Part shown: in pieces, positions 11,700 to 25,500 of the stretch
Layout: every line of letters starts with the position of its first letter
Position numbering within the stretch: position 1 is the first letter of the stretch
DNA from: Armigeres subalbatus
Taxonomy: Eukaryota; Arthropoda; Insecta; Diptera; Culicidae
Reading direction: 5' to 3'
Assembly (NCBI RefSeq): GCF_024139115.2
Contig: NC_085141.1
Span: 174,170,994-174,234,993, forward strand
Length of the DNA: 64,000 nt
Position numbers and translations under genes: made by a program
Notes under the pieces: model-generated
The model's input: only the letters and a program-made list of their open reading frames with translations
The model's database searches: none
Told to the model about the DNA's origin: nothing

Positions 11700-12770
11700 A
11701 ATAATCAGTTGAAGATTCATAAGGCATCAGTTATAAATTTCGATTGTACAGTTCGCTGAGTGTTATCTCCTTGGTTCGCCTTATACCGGGAAAACGCGTT
11801 CATTTAAAAAATACATAATCTATTATTATTGGGCTTGTCATTGGGACATTGGGAAGTTATCATTTCAAGTTGAGATTCTCAACTGTTCGCAAACGCGGTA
11901 ATTTGTTCGCCTTATACCGGACAGACACGCATACATTTATAGCAGGCATCATCTCCTCCGTTCGCCTCGTGCTGAAAAAAAAATCTTTTTGCAACAAGTC
12001 AGCTTTTTGCAATTTTCAACTTAAGACAAAAATCGTTGCGAATCTCTTTATTATTACGATTTGTGTTCTCTACCCTGTACCCTTTCATGATATAAACGTG
12101 ACCTACATAATGGCTGATTTTGTCCCACTTATTTTATTACATACTCGTCTTTCTCGTACAACAAATTTGTACCGGAAGGTTTTAATTTCAACAAAAATAT
12201 TGCGTTATCCCGGCGGTGTATTGTCTATAATCGCATATTTTTAGCATTTGTATATTTTATCAGTTTTTATAGCTGACTAGGAAAAAGTAGCCCTTCTATT
12301 CGCGTTACCGTTGCAACGATATTTTGACCGATTTTTCCCATCTGCATAATTAATTAACTTCCTGTAGACATTTCCTTCGATATATATACTTTTATTATAA
12401 GCTATTTACGCTTTATCCAGTTTAGAATGCTGTAAACTTGTACGAAGTAGGTTTTGATTACCAACAGTTATTCACTTCTCCCACAATTCTTTCCAACTAT
12501 TACACTGATACATTGTACTCACATTATACACGATTGTTCCTAAGTATATAAATATTTCCTAATAGCTATGAAAACACAATACTTTTTGCATTTTTTCTTG
12601 TAATCAACTTTTTAGAATTATTATCCACAGCAAACCAGTTTGAATTTTTTGAAAATTGATTGACCTTGTACTTTGTTAGTTTTAAAGTTTTTTCCAATAA
12701 ATAATATTTATAGACATTTCATGACTTTAGTAATTAACTTCCTTGAATTATTTTGTTTTCTTAACGACAG
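11700..12770. other. Sap47 upstream intron or flank; no gene seen
   Basis: A/T-rich sequence. A 131-codon plus-strand frame (11849-12244) has no recognisable domain. The first visible Sap47 exon follows a typical acceptor, so this stretch is probably intronic. Confidence 0.45.
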
Positions 12771-13543
12771 TGCTACAGGAGGAGCTGACTCACGTCCCGC
12801 CACAGGTCCTGGAACACCAACGGACGAAAATGCCGGACAAATTGGTCAAGGTAAAGCTCAACCATGCTGCCATGGGTATCGGCGGTATTTATATTATGAT
12901 TGAGTCGTCGGATACATCTCGTACAGTTTGTAATATGAAATGTAGCCAATGATCCTAGATGTAATCAGTCCTTCAAAATATTCAAGTCACGCTAATGAAT
13001 TGCATCGATGCTTTCCTTTTCAGTCACCCACAAAGTCACAGCTGGAGCCAAATCCATCGGATCCTTCCTGTATACATCGTTTAATAAAGCTGGCGATAAA
13101 ATTAAACACCTAAAGGATAATGTTAGTTTGCCGCCTCGAGAGTAATTTAAGAACGACAAATAACTATTATGTTTTATTTTGTCACCTAGACCATTCTCGG
13201 CGAGTTCAACAAGGAGCAGGAAGCATTCATTAAGAACCAGCAGGGTGGCAGCGGTCCAGGTGCTTGCCCATGGTCCGGTCACGCAAACGAAGCCAAAATT
13301 AAGGAAGAAATCCTCAGTCTGTCAGCGGTAATCACTTGGCTTTGATTTGAGGGAGTACGCTAATTAAATTTACTTTATCTGCTCTTTTTCTCCTTGTGTA
13401 CAGGATCGTCGGAACTTTGTGCGAGCACCACCAGCCGGTGTTGAGTTTGAATTTGATTATGATGTCTCCTATCCCATCGCGTTAGCCATCATGAACGAAG
13501 ACAAAGAACTAGAGAAAATGCGATTTGAACTAGTACCTAAAAT
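12771..13543 (+). CDS. Sap47: Sap47 exon cluster A: linker and start of BSD domain
   Basis: Four exons with short introns: 12771-12850 (acceptor GACAG, donor CAAG/GTAAAG), 13024-13121 (donor AAT/GTTAGT), 13190-13327 (donor GCG/GTAATC) and 13404-13543 (donor AAAT/GTAAGT). They encode [16 protein letters not shown] and [20 protein letters not shown], then [18 protein letters not shown] and [16 protein letters not shown]. The fourth encodes the first half of the BSD domain. Exon 1 enters mid-codon, so a coding exon precedes it. Confidence 0.92.
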
Positions 13544-16500
13544 GTAAGTTCCTTTGTCGTTTTTCCACTTAATTGGTATTTTGGAGAGAAAAAAAAAACA
13601 GACTTCAAATAGTTGTTTAAGAGAGTCATTGTTTTCAAGTCAAGTTTAACACTGAGAGAAGTCGAGGTTGAGGACACCCCAAATATTTATTTATTTGCTC
13701 AGACTAAGGCCGGAGTGGCCTGTGCAGAACATAGAAGTCTCCATCCAGCTCGTTCAATGACTGCACGTCGGCGACCTCGCAGTCTACGGAAGGTCCGCAA
13801 ATCGTCATCCACCTGATGGATCCATCTTGCTCGCTGCGCACCTCGTCTTATTGTGCCCGTCGTATCGTTATCGAGAACCATTTTCACTGGATTACTATCC
13901 GACATTCTAGCTACGTGCCCGGCCCACCGCAGTCGTCCGATTTTCGCGATGTGAACAATGGATGGTTCTCGCAACAGCTGATGTAACTCGTGGTTCATTT
14001 GCATCCTCCACGTACCATCCGCCATCTGCTCCACATCATAGATGGTATGCAGCACTTTCCATTTGAAAACTCCAAGTGCTCGTTGGTCCTCCACGAGCAT
14101 CGTCCTGGTCTTGTGTCCGTAGTGGACTACTGGTTTAATGAGCGTTTTGTAGATAGTCGGTATGTACGATTTCCTGCCACGATGTGTCTCCGAATTTCTC
14201 TGGTTAGTAAAGGCCACCAGTGATGTGAGCCCAAGTACACAAATTGTTATACGGCTTCGATTTCGTCACCACCGATACAAACTCGTGGTGTGTGTGACTC
14301 ACAGTGTCTTCTCTTGAACCTCTTCCAACCACCCCAAGATTTTTAATTACTAAAAATTATCATGCTTCTGATAGCCCTGATTTTATCATTGGGAATGATT
14401 TTGGTAATAGAACAATAACATATTTTTGCAGACATCTCAGCAGTTTTCCGAGATTCTTAAAATTTGAAATAATAGGCAAAGTATGTGTACCTTATCGAAA
14501 CGGTCTCGAATTTCCCAGTAATTTGAGACATCTTCATTCATGCTAACGGAGCATGTTTCCTAATTGAACCTCTAGTGTATTGAGTAAAATCAATAGTGAT
14601 TCAAATTGTTCGAAGAGATGGACAATGCTTTTGCACAGAAGGCCATTTGTTTGTTTTTGTAATACAGAGTAAAATTTGACTGCCAGTATGCGCCTATTGT
14701 TAGTAACCTCAACAATATTTGCGTAATTCAGCGAAAATACACCCCTATGAACATAATTTAGATCCAAACACACAAAAGGCACACATTCGGCTTCCATTGG
14801 AACAAGTTGTTTGTGTAATACTTGAAATATTGAAGGAATTAATAATAATTGGCTCAGTTCTTTTTTTTGCAGCAACAAAATGATTTGCTTCATTAAAAAT
14901 CATTTCAAACATGAACAGAATGCGGCTGGTGAAGCCGACGACTTTTTAGCTATTCTGTTTCAGATTCAAATTAGAAAAAATATTTTGAATAAATCTACTA
15001 AAACCTACTCAGAACTTTACTCTTAGCATCAGGAAACCTATTTTCTCGTAGCCCTTTTGATCGCTTTTCTGCTATCTGGTTCTCGATGTCATTTTTTTCG
15101 TTTTATCTACTCCACGTGGATAACGTTTGAATCGTTTGAACTATTTCAGATTTGAATGGTATACAAATAAACATGGTCCAAATTGGAAAGTGTTCCGTTT
15201 GAAAACGATCAGATTACCGAAGGTCTTTATAATGTTAACTCAACTTTATTCAAAATATATTTGCTGCATACTCATCAGCTTTTATCATATTTCATAAATC
15301 CACAAATAGGAGTACTTACATCATCAAATGAAGATGGTGCAATATTATTTAAAAGATCTGTAACTTTCCTATGCTCCATATGAATAAAAAAAAACCTAAT
15401 TTGCATTAAAAATCTTACATAGGTACGCAATTATTGAATCTATTCCTTTTTCACAATTTGGGATATTATCACCTCGCAGCTTAAACATATTCATCAATCG
15501 TTTGAGACTCGTTTTTTCGTAAAAAATACACATAATACACATACACAGCTCACTCACATTATATGCTGATCGCATATTTGCAACACTTGCATTTTAGCAA
15601 ATGTTACCAATAGGTATGGGCAGTATTTGATCTACTGATTTAGATCGAATGCTTCAATTGATATTTATTGTTCCAAATTTCTAATATGACTAAATGCTGA
15701 TGTCATATTAGAAATTTGGAGACAGTACTCGTCGATAGCAAATCCTTTCGCACGCGATGGCATATGAGCAAGTCAAACCACCTTCCTTTTGCCAGTGGAG
15801 ATATATCAGCTTCCACACTGATAATCTTTCCTCCCCCTTCATACTTCCGCTTGGCAGAAGGAAGGTCGTGTGATATGTGCCATCACAAATATTGCCCTCC
15901 GCTCGCTTTCAAATCGACTTCTATAAAAACATTTTTCATGCCTGCCGTATCCTAACGGAACTATCAATTCTATACTTTCGCCTCTAATTCTATCATGAAC
16001 ATGTACGTCCAAGTTTGGAAGATGATATTAGCATTTCCATATCATTGTAAATCGTTTAACTTCACGTAGAAGTAACACACACGAAATCATTAATTTAGTG
16101 TAATGATTTAGAGTTTTTTTTTGCCAATTTTTTTCTAATGTTTTCCATTTCTATTGTTTTCAGAATTACGGAAGAGAACTTCTGGCGTAACTACTTCTAC
16201 CGCGTTTCTCTGATATGCCAAGCAGGAGACCTGGGTACGCTAGGTGACAAAAACGAATTTGTCAGGCGAGGAGTCAGTGAAGATACAGAGGGTAATGTAC
16301 CAATTATGAATATACATTTTTTATCTACCGCATTCTGGTGTCTATTAGCTTACTCTAAATGTAGAATACATTATATTTATATATTATTTAAATTCATAAT
16401 TTAGTTTCTATTTCTTTTGTGTTCACTTTTAATTATTTTCCGTTGATTTCGTTTCGCTGATAAGAACCAACAATAAGCCGCGAAACAGTGACAGTTCAGG

Positions 16501-19500
16501 TAACAGTCTCAAGTGCTGGCGAAAAACCTGACAGAAACACACCGCTTCCGGCAGTGAATGAAACAGAATTTGTGTCAGAGTCTTTCAAAGCTAGTCAAGA
16601 GGCTCTCGAAGAAGTGCGAGCGGATATGAAAAAGCTCGGAATCGATACTCTTGTCAAGCAAGCCAGCGAGAGCATTGGCAAATCTTCAGAGAAAAGTGGT
16701 AAGATTTTTTAGGGAGAACTGCAACGAAAATCGCATTTTTTACTGATGGTTCTTCACAGCATTAGAACATTGAGTTAGTTATTTCTAAAATATCAATTGA
16801 AAAACAGCATTTTTATTTTGCGTTGAAAAATTTACATTAATTTGAATATTCATAGAATGATGGCATGATTCAGTGTTTAAAATAAATGAATATAAAAAAC
16901 TGTATAATTTTATCTGAGGCAAAAGCACGAAATCACGTGTTTGGTATTATGAAAGAGAATCGCACAAAACAGTCATGTTGTTACGCACCATCCCGAATAA
17001 GTGATGCATGGCATGATAATATGACTAAGTAGTACAATAAGTACTTATTTCAAATGTACTCAACTAAAAATACATGCAAGTAACAATTAAGCAGACAATC
17101 AATTCATTTTATTTATATGCAATTAACAAGTGACACAGTGAACTCCATCTTACTTAATATTGAAGACACCCTCAAAAAGAAATGATATTAAGTTTCAATT
17201 CTTCCACCAGGTCCACCCTCTTGTCTTATTGTGCTCCACGCCTTCTTGTGTCTTTCGAATATCTATTTCAACGTACCCTACCTATCGTACCCTTCCGGCA
17301 TCTGCTACCGTCTGAAAACCTGATTCACTGTAAAACGGGATCAACACACATCGCCTCCACCTAACGTTTTGATTTTATATGTCCGTATAATAGAATCATA
17401 TCGGTTTAAAAAGCGTTCTGTACAAGGTGCATTTAGTGCTATTTTTGTGACATGTTCCTTTACAGCCCATTTTGGGCACAATTACCGCTGATAATACACT
17501 TTCTAATTTGTAGCCCTTTAGTATTATCCGTCATTAGTAGAGATTCGTTTCGTTTATCAAACCCGTCTACAGAAACACTTTGTTTTGAAGCATTCACCAT
17601 CAACCATCCACTATCCTCGACAGTGGCGTAGCCACGGGGGTGGTTTTGGGCATAAAACCCCCCCCAGAGACAAAATTTTTAGAAGAAATATTTTTTTTCG
17701 AAAAAAAAAATGTTCGGAAAACCCCCCCCAAACCAATTTTCTGGCTACGCCACTGATCCTCGAGCAAGATGTTGTGGTGTTCGGCAGACTCAAGTAACCG
17801 GCTGTGAATCGCCTTGTCAAACTGCTTGGATGACCCTGAGGGAAGACTGATGTGACCATAATTTTTCGGAGAGGAAGGATCCTTCCCAAGCTTCCGGATT
17901 GGAATGGCTATTTTGGCTATTTTTGGCTATTTTCCAGGACGATGGGAAGTAGCTGAGATGGAGACTAAAGATCAGCAAAAGGTGCTCGAAGAATGGAGCA
18001 CTCATATGTTTGAGTTCGAGATTCAGGATGCTGTCGGAGCCTGGGGCCTTCATGTTTTTTCGATGATCTGATATGGGCCGTCAATTCGCCAGCTGAGATC
18101 TTCCACTCCTCCGAGAAGTCATTGGGAATAAGATGAATGTTGTTAGCATGCTCGTTAACGGCTGCTTCGTGTGGACTGATGATGTTCTGTTCAGATGTTA
18201 TCAAGCAATCCTTAGAGCCATTGCTGTCTAATAGGATCAAAGGTGGAATGGGTCGAGGCTTGAATTTTAGAATTTTGGTCACCTTCCAGAACGGCTTAGC
18301 GATTAGCTTAGGTCTGGGAGAACTCGGTTCTTTTTGGAAAAATCACTATATCTGAGGTCCACCATTCTAGCGTGGATTACTTTTGTCAAGCGATTGCAAC
18401 GGTGTTTGTGCGCAGGCACTACGTTGGGCGGTCAGTCGATGATGGTATCAATGCATTGCTGGAACCGCGTGAGTTGGTGACGATTGATCGACGAACCGAT
18501 TCCGGCCACCAGCGGATAGTTATCCGAGCTGAGCTCCTGATTCACAATTGGTTGTGAGATGTGATCGTCCATGTTGGTTATGTACAGGTTTAACGTTGCG
18601 TGGGCTCCGGACCGACTCAGCCGAGTGGGGGAATCCGGGCTCAAGATTGTGAAGTGACCTTCCTTCATGTCGTTGCTCCAGATGACACCGTTTCGATTGC
18701 CGCGACTGTTGCCCAGGCTTGATGCTTCGCGTTCAGGTCACCGGCAATGATGTACTAACCTTCCCGCCTCGTAAGTTTGACAATGTCCCGGCCTCGTAAG
18801 TTTGACAATGTCCCTCCGAAGGGCGGCGGATGTACCATCGATCACCTTGGCTTGAGTTGGGCAGTAGACCACGATGAGGGTGATTACTCCGGCGGAAGTG
18901 GTGACTTCTACCCCAACGGCCTCGATGATCTTGAGTTGTAGACTTGGCAGCAGACGATAATTAACGTTGTTCCTCATGCGATAGCCACACCTCCTCCCCT
19001 GTAGTTGGACCGATCGTGTCTCAACACACGGAAGTCCGGAATATGTAAACTCACCTCGGGCTTCAAGTGCGTTTCCGTGGTCGATCTCTCTCTCGTCGAA
19101 GAAACCCTCCAGCTCAATGATTTTGCTCTTAAGTGAGCAAGCGTTCCAATTGACCCGGACCATCGTAACCGCCATTTTCAATGACGAACATGCCCAGGGT
19201 GGAGATCTGGTCAAATCGTGTTTTGCACCCGCGTAGTCGCGTTGCCAGTTGGGTGAAAATCGGAACTAGCTGCACCGATGTGTAGAGCGATGGGTCGCCC
19301 TCGGCCGGAAGGGGCCCATTGTCCTGACGACGGAATCCAGGGGGATGGAGTGGGGACCATTTGCTGGTGGAAGGAGCATGTGGTGTTGGAGCAGTCGCCA
19401 GCCGTTTGTGAGGTTGCAAATGTGGAAGTATTGGTATCGGGTGTCGGGGAGCCGTGATGACCGGAAAGTTCGCCTCGTTGAGAGCAAGAACACGACCTTC

Positions 19501-22500
19501 GGTGGAGGCCTTCTTCCGGATTTCTAAAAACGCCGCCCGCTTGGGATAGTCCTTGGTTGTAGCCCGATGGTTGTCGTCGCAGTTGGCGCATTTGGAATCA
19601 GCCACCTCCATCTTGCCGCATTCTACGGTCGGATGGGGTTCGCCTCACTTGTTTCAGCGCGGCTTCATGCGGCAGTTCCTGGTGTCGTGCCCAAAGTTTA
19701 AGCGGTTGGTGCACTGCCTGACGTCGCAGGGCTGATATCGCTCCCAGTCACCGACCCGACGGTGTAAATTATAACGCCGATCAGGTTCTTCCACGTGGTG
19801 GAGCCGTGCTCCAGGTGGACCAGGTAAAGCTGGTCGCGATATCTCCTCGTCTGGTCGTGACGAGCGTTTTTGTGTACGGGCACTGGCTTCAGGCTGCAGC
19901 TTTCGAGTTCCGCAATGAGATTTTCTTCCTTCATGTCGTGGAGCCCTCGCAGAAAAGCCTTGAGCGGCATCGTGCTGGGGTGGTCATGAGTGTGGTACTC
20001 ATACTTGTAGACCTCGAGGAAATCCACAACGGACTGATGATGGCCCTTGTTTGCAGGCATTACTTACACGACCTTGCAGCAGAGCCTCTAAGCGATCAGC
20101 TGGCGAATTTTCGGGCACAAATCCAGCGAATCGCTCTTCACGAACACGGACTGGTACTTCTCCTTTCGCTCTGGTTGCACCAGCAGCAGCTGCGATTGCT
20201 GCTTCTTTCGTTTTTAGATCGACGAATATTCGTTGCTCTGCAAAAGCTGCTTAGAGGGGTTAACCGCGCCTCCAAGAGCACGTTTCCCGCGACCGAATCG
20301 GCCACCGAGTCTCCCATAACGGGTCCGGGAGAAAATAACACCAACGCGACGAGGCGAAAGCGTAAATAGAGATGTCGCAAATATAACGATTACTTTGATT
20401 AATCGATTCATCATTGGGATAATCGATTAATTTTGAATCGATTACATCCCAACGATTAATCGATTCGATAAGTGTCAAGAATCGAGAATAATTGATTAGT
20501 TTTTAATCGCTTAATCAGAATTTTACGACATCTCTAAGTGTAAACAGCGAACGAACGAGAAAAAACACTTGAAAAAAATGCGCGAGCAAAAAGCACGTCC
20601 GTAAGCGCTAGTGTCACAAAATGGAATGGGGCCTCTTTGGCTTAGAAACCTCGCAATTAATAACTGTGGTAGTGCTTAATGAAGCTGCGAGGCAGCAATA
20701 GATAAGCACTTCCTCTAGGGGTCTAAAATCGGACAACTACCCTACCGGATACAGACATTGATTTTGCACCACAGCTACATTATATATCTAACAAGTTACG
20801 ATTGTTATTTAAAAAAATGGCTAATATTTTCAATTGATTTTTATAGTGTTGATTCAAATCTACTAAGGTAAGGCGAAACATCAAAATTTAGAGCAAACTT
20901 ATCAAACTCAAATTTTGTACAAAGTTTAAAACATGAGGATCCAAAATCCCATGTAGGTAAAGCGCTTTTCATTAGCTTCCTTTTGTAGTACATAAGACGG
21001 TGAAGAGACTTCTGCAAGTGTCCTTTTAAGAAGTACCCGGCGTTGAAGGGTGTCCCTTACCTACTAATATCAACATCAATCAAAAACAAACAATTGGGAT
21101 GCAAACAGTTTTGTTTGAGTTTTTCTTTTCATCAAGCACGCATGATAGCAACAACAACAAAAAACGACACAAATCACACAAGAATTGGTTTTCCATAATT
21201 TTCAATGCGATGACCTTCAATGACTCTTTGTTTTTATATATTTCTTTGAAAAATCTTTGGATTTTGCATTAAAATATGGAGAAAATAGAGTTATCGGGCA
21301 AGCCGTTCTGTAAATAAATATTGTTTAATTAAAAGTCTCCATTTTGTCTTACAAACACTATGATGAGTAACCATGCGTCTCCATAAATCATCTGCTGTGG
21401 TGTTTACATTGTGGATAGTGTTTACTTGTATTAAAATTAAAGGCTTCTCTAAGCTTCTCTAATTCTAAGTGATTTCATCGCAGTGACGCTTCGTGTGTAT
21501 TTGGGTGAACTTTAATACCCACAAAGTTGTCCAAAGATGAAAAGTTTCAGACCTAAAAAAAACATAAGATGATATTTTACTTATCGAAACACAACTTGTT
21601 TGTTTGGGTATATAGCGCATTCTTATGAATTGGATCGGTCAAACTTCAGTATCCAGTATATCAATATTCATTCTTATTGAAAATCGCTCATTCAAAACAG
21701 AATCAACAATTAGTTGGCATGGCTTATACGCAGGTAGAGCTTTTTAAGTTCAAAGAGGTTGTAGAATAGGCTAACTAAAATTCGTACTTTTTCAAGCAGT
21801 TCATAGTAGTCACAATAATCCTAGGAAATGATTAATCTCATTTATGAAACACCTCTTAGATTCAGATTGTTGAGCATGTAACGTACGATCATATTATGTG
21901 GTGTAAATAATAGTTCCTTTTCCTATTTTTTTAAACATGGAGATCTGCCTGGATCTTGCTATTCATAGAGTTTTAGAATGTGATTTAGAATCTTATTTTT
22001 TCAGATAAGGAAACGGCCAAGCACTGAACTGCCCATAAATACATAACAATTATGTACAATTATGCATTTATGAGCAATAAGCTTAAAAGCAGCTATGAAA
22101 GATGTGGCTTGGGTTCAGTAAACAGGCTGTCTATATAGCACGCTGGCTATCTAGGGGGGTATGGTGAATGTCCATGAATCAATATTTTTTTGTAAATTTA
22201 TTTGAACAATTGTCCACGCTGGGGGAGGGAGTTACATAAAATTGATCTAAACCTGTCCACTTGGTATATTGACAGCCCTTAAGTTACCATTGATTCCACA
22301 AAAAAACATGTACAAACTGTTTATTACACTTGGAAATGCATTTGTAAAATTTATTGCCATTTGAACATGATTTATATACGGTCCAGGCGGAAAATGATTA
22401 TAGAGACCTTGCATTGTTCTTTGTCAGTATTAGTCCTATTAGAGAGGGAATCGTACAGTCTAACTCCAGTAGACCTGAGTAGTACCATTGGCATCTGGTA

Positions 22501-25500
22501 GAACATCTTAATATCTGGTCATGGTATCCCCCTGAGGAAGATCCATAATTTTCGTTGCGCAAGAACGGGCCACTTTTGAACCCGTCTTTCCTCCATATGA
22601 CACTTTTTGTTAGAAGCATACGGATATTTTGTATAGATAGTCCCACTCATCACGTATGTATTTAATTCCAATATATCTGTGGAATCGATAAAGTAATATA
22701 AAGACTGTAATATAACGCAACAACCTCGACTATTCTGTTAGTTAACAGTGTTGGGAAAAAACTCAATCACTCAAAACTCGCGGATTAATTCAGATCACGC
22801 TCGATATCATCTTCCAAAAAATCATGCAGGATTCCACTCATTCGTTTGAATCATCGCATGATTTTGTGTTCTCCATTGTTAAACACAGTGAAATGACGTG
22901 TTCGTCGCATAGAACAAAGGGAATTCTCGAATGTTGAAAAAATGGCACCCGACAGATTTTAGCAGCTTTTGGGAGCGAAGCAAACGATGCTCCGCATGAA
23001 ACTATCAAGCGCGATGCTTTCATATACAGTCCCTTCCCGATTTTGGCAACACGACCGGATTTTAATGTTGCCAAAATGGGGATGTTGCTAAAAACGGGAA
23101 AAAAATTTCATACAAAATTTCAATTTTTTTTTTTTGTTTCCATGTTTGAAGCTAAATACTTAGGATATATTCTAAAAAGTATGTGTAGTGTGTTTAAGTG
23201 ATGCACGTGCATCATAATTGTCATGTTTGCGATATTATTCATAACTCGGAGATTGTTGCTCAAACAAAATTGAAACAAACTCAAGAATGGTAATCAAAAC
23301 ATAATAGTTACATTATGTCAGTCAATTTCATAATACAAATTTAATAATAAATAATATTTGAAATTAACAATAGCGTCGGCCATGTCCTTACAAAAAGTTC
23401 TATAGTAGTCCATTGAAGTGCTGACTTCAATCTGACATCTCATATAAATTTTAGTCCACCGAAAATGCTTGCTTTTATCATAATTCTCTATATAAATCAA
23501 ATAGCGATCCGACGGATACAAGATGACTAAATGTGCTACAAATTTCGGATTCTTATATAAAGGATTTTTATGGAGGCAAACTTTCTTGTTCTTTTATTAT
23601 CGGATTCTCGAACAAATTGATGTTTCGGGAACAGTAGGTTGTTGGCCCAAGGTTCCCTGTCCACCGGGATGGGGCTGCCATCTTAGGTATAGCTTCCGGG
23701 GAATAGCATTTCATACTCAGCCGCTGGATGCCAGAACAGACGCTGTTGGAGTCGCACCTCCTTGGTGGACAGACGCTCGATCAGTCGGGTCAAAATTTGT
23801 TTAAAGTCCCACCCAACACCAGGACTAGGCTAGTGCGCTTTGAGCGGCACACGGTCGCTTTGATAGGGCCTGCTTGGGGACACATGCGTGTGTGAGTATG
23901 GGTTAACTAAACTCGACTCACTAAAACCAAATCCCTTTGCACTAGTCGGTCTCCTAGCACTCAACTCAGGAATATTTCAGGTGGCAATGATTGATCCATG
24001 CGCACTATGTGCACCTCGCAGTACGAGTGATAGTGTGGCCAAGTGGAAGCTGGAAGACCATTTGCGGCATGCCACCTCTGACAATCGATAGCAGTCAACC
24101 TACTGGTGCTCGTTGCAGCTCATCGCACTCCAGTTCTCCATGCTAGTGATTAACTCGATGAAGACGAAGTAGGCTAAAGAGAAGACAACGGCTATTCGAC
24201 AAAATCAAAGTGGTTGAAGAATTCGTGTTATTGGGCTTACTTGACCTCCGATAACGATATCAGCAGACAAATTCGGAGATGCAACGTGGCAGGAAAGCAT
24301 ACGTACGAGATCTGGACAATGCTTGTGGAGGACCAACGAGCACTTGAAGTAAAAATGGTTCTCTACAACGATCCGACAGGCACAAGAAGGCGATGTGTTC
24401 AGCGATCAAGGTGGATCGATCAGGTGGAAGACGATTTACGGACCCTCCGTAGACTGCGTGACTGGTAACGTACAGCAGTACACTTCTGATACTTCGCCAT
24501 CACAAACAGAAGACACGAGAGCAGGCATTGGAAGTGTGAGTATTGATCTATTGCAATAGCAATAGCCAATGAATATACTGCCTCACTCAGATGGATGTCA
24601 AACAATGAGTAGGAGCGATCGTTGCTGTGATAAACAATGAGCAACACCGTCTAACAAGCCAAGCCGTGGTGAGGTATCCATGTAAGCAACGATTTTTGCA
24701 TTCGTACCCCGCTTGCTTTAGTACAATGAAACCAAACAATCAAACCAAATCATGTATTCTCCATTATTTGCCCTTTTTTCAAGGTTGTAAGATAGTCAAG
24801 AGAAAGTATCAACGCCTCCTATTCAGTGTACTCGAGTTCCAGACTCATGGAGGTCTTCATTTTTAGAATGCTTGAATGACTTCTTCTATCAGCGCACCGG
24901 AACGACGCTCATTGTTGTGTTACCAAGTGATTCGTTTCACTCAATCAGCTTCCATTGGTGAGCGTTGAAGATCAATAAACGATGAATCATCGAACATTCA
25001 ATTAGAACATTCATAACTTGCCCCACGGCAGAGCATCAAGTAGGCTTAGATTAACCCGATTTTTTCTCATGATCCGATTCAAGTGAATGCCTGCTCGAGA
25101 GCCTTACGGTTTACATGTTACCAAACTCTTACCATTACTATTGAACTGTTGGCAAACATGCTGGAATCAAAAGGCTCGTTATGCAATTGACACATCAGGA
25201 AAATGGAGAATTAATCGCTAAACAAATTTGCCTAATTTAAAAAAATAAGACTCTTTGAAATAAAATTGTTGATTATTTTATATACGGGAATTCAGCAGAT
25301 TTATCCGTCTATCTGCTGAATTCCCGTATATAAAATAATCAACATTTTTATTTCAAAGAGTCTTATTTTTTTAAATTAGGCAAATTTGTTTAGCGATTAA
25401 TTCTCCATTTTCCTGATGTGTCAATTGCATAACGAGCCTAAATGATAAAACTACGGTTTCTTGGCTGATACCAGAAAAGTGGCGCGTAATGAGCAAAACG

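Noticed and set aside
11849..12244. 131-codon frame upstream of the first Sap47 exon as its N-terminal exon
   Set aside because: No similarity to the expected Sap47 N-terminus and no suitable donor joining in phase was found.
19806..20369. 187-codon plus-strand frame
   Set aside because: Shadow of the minus-strand Jockey-like Gag region.
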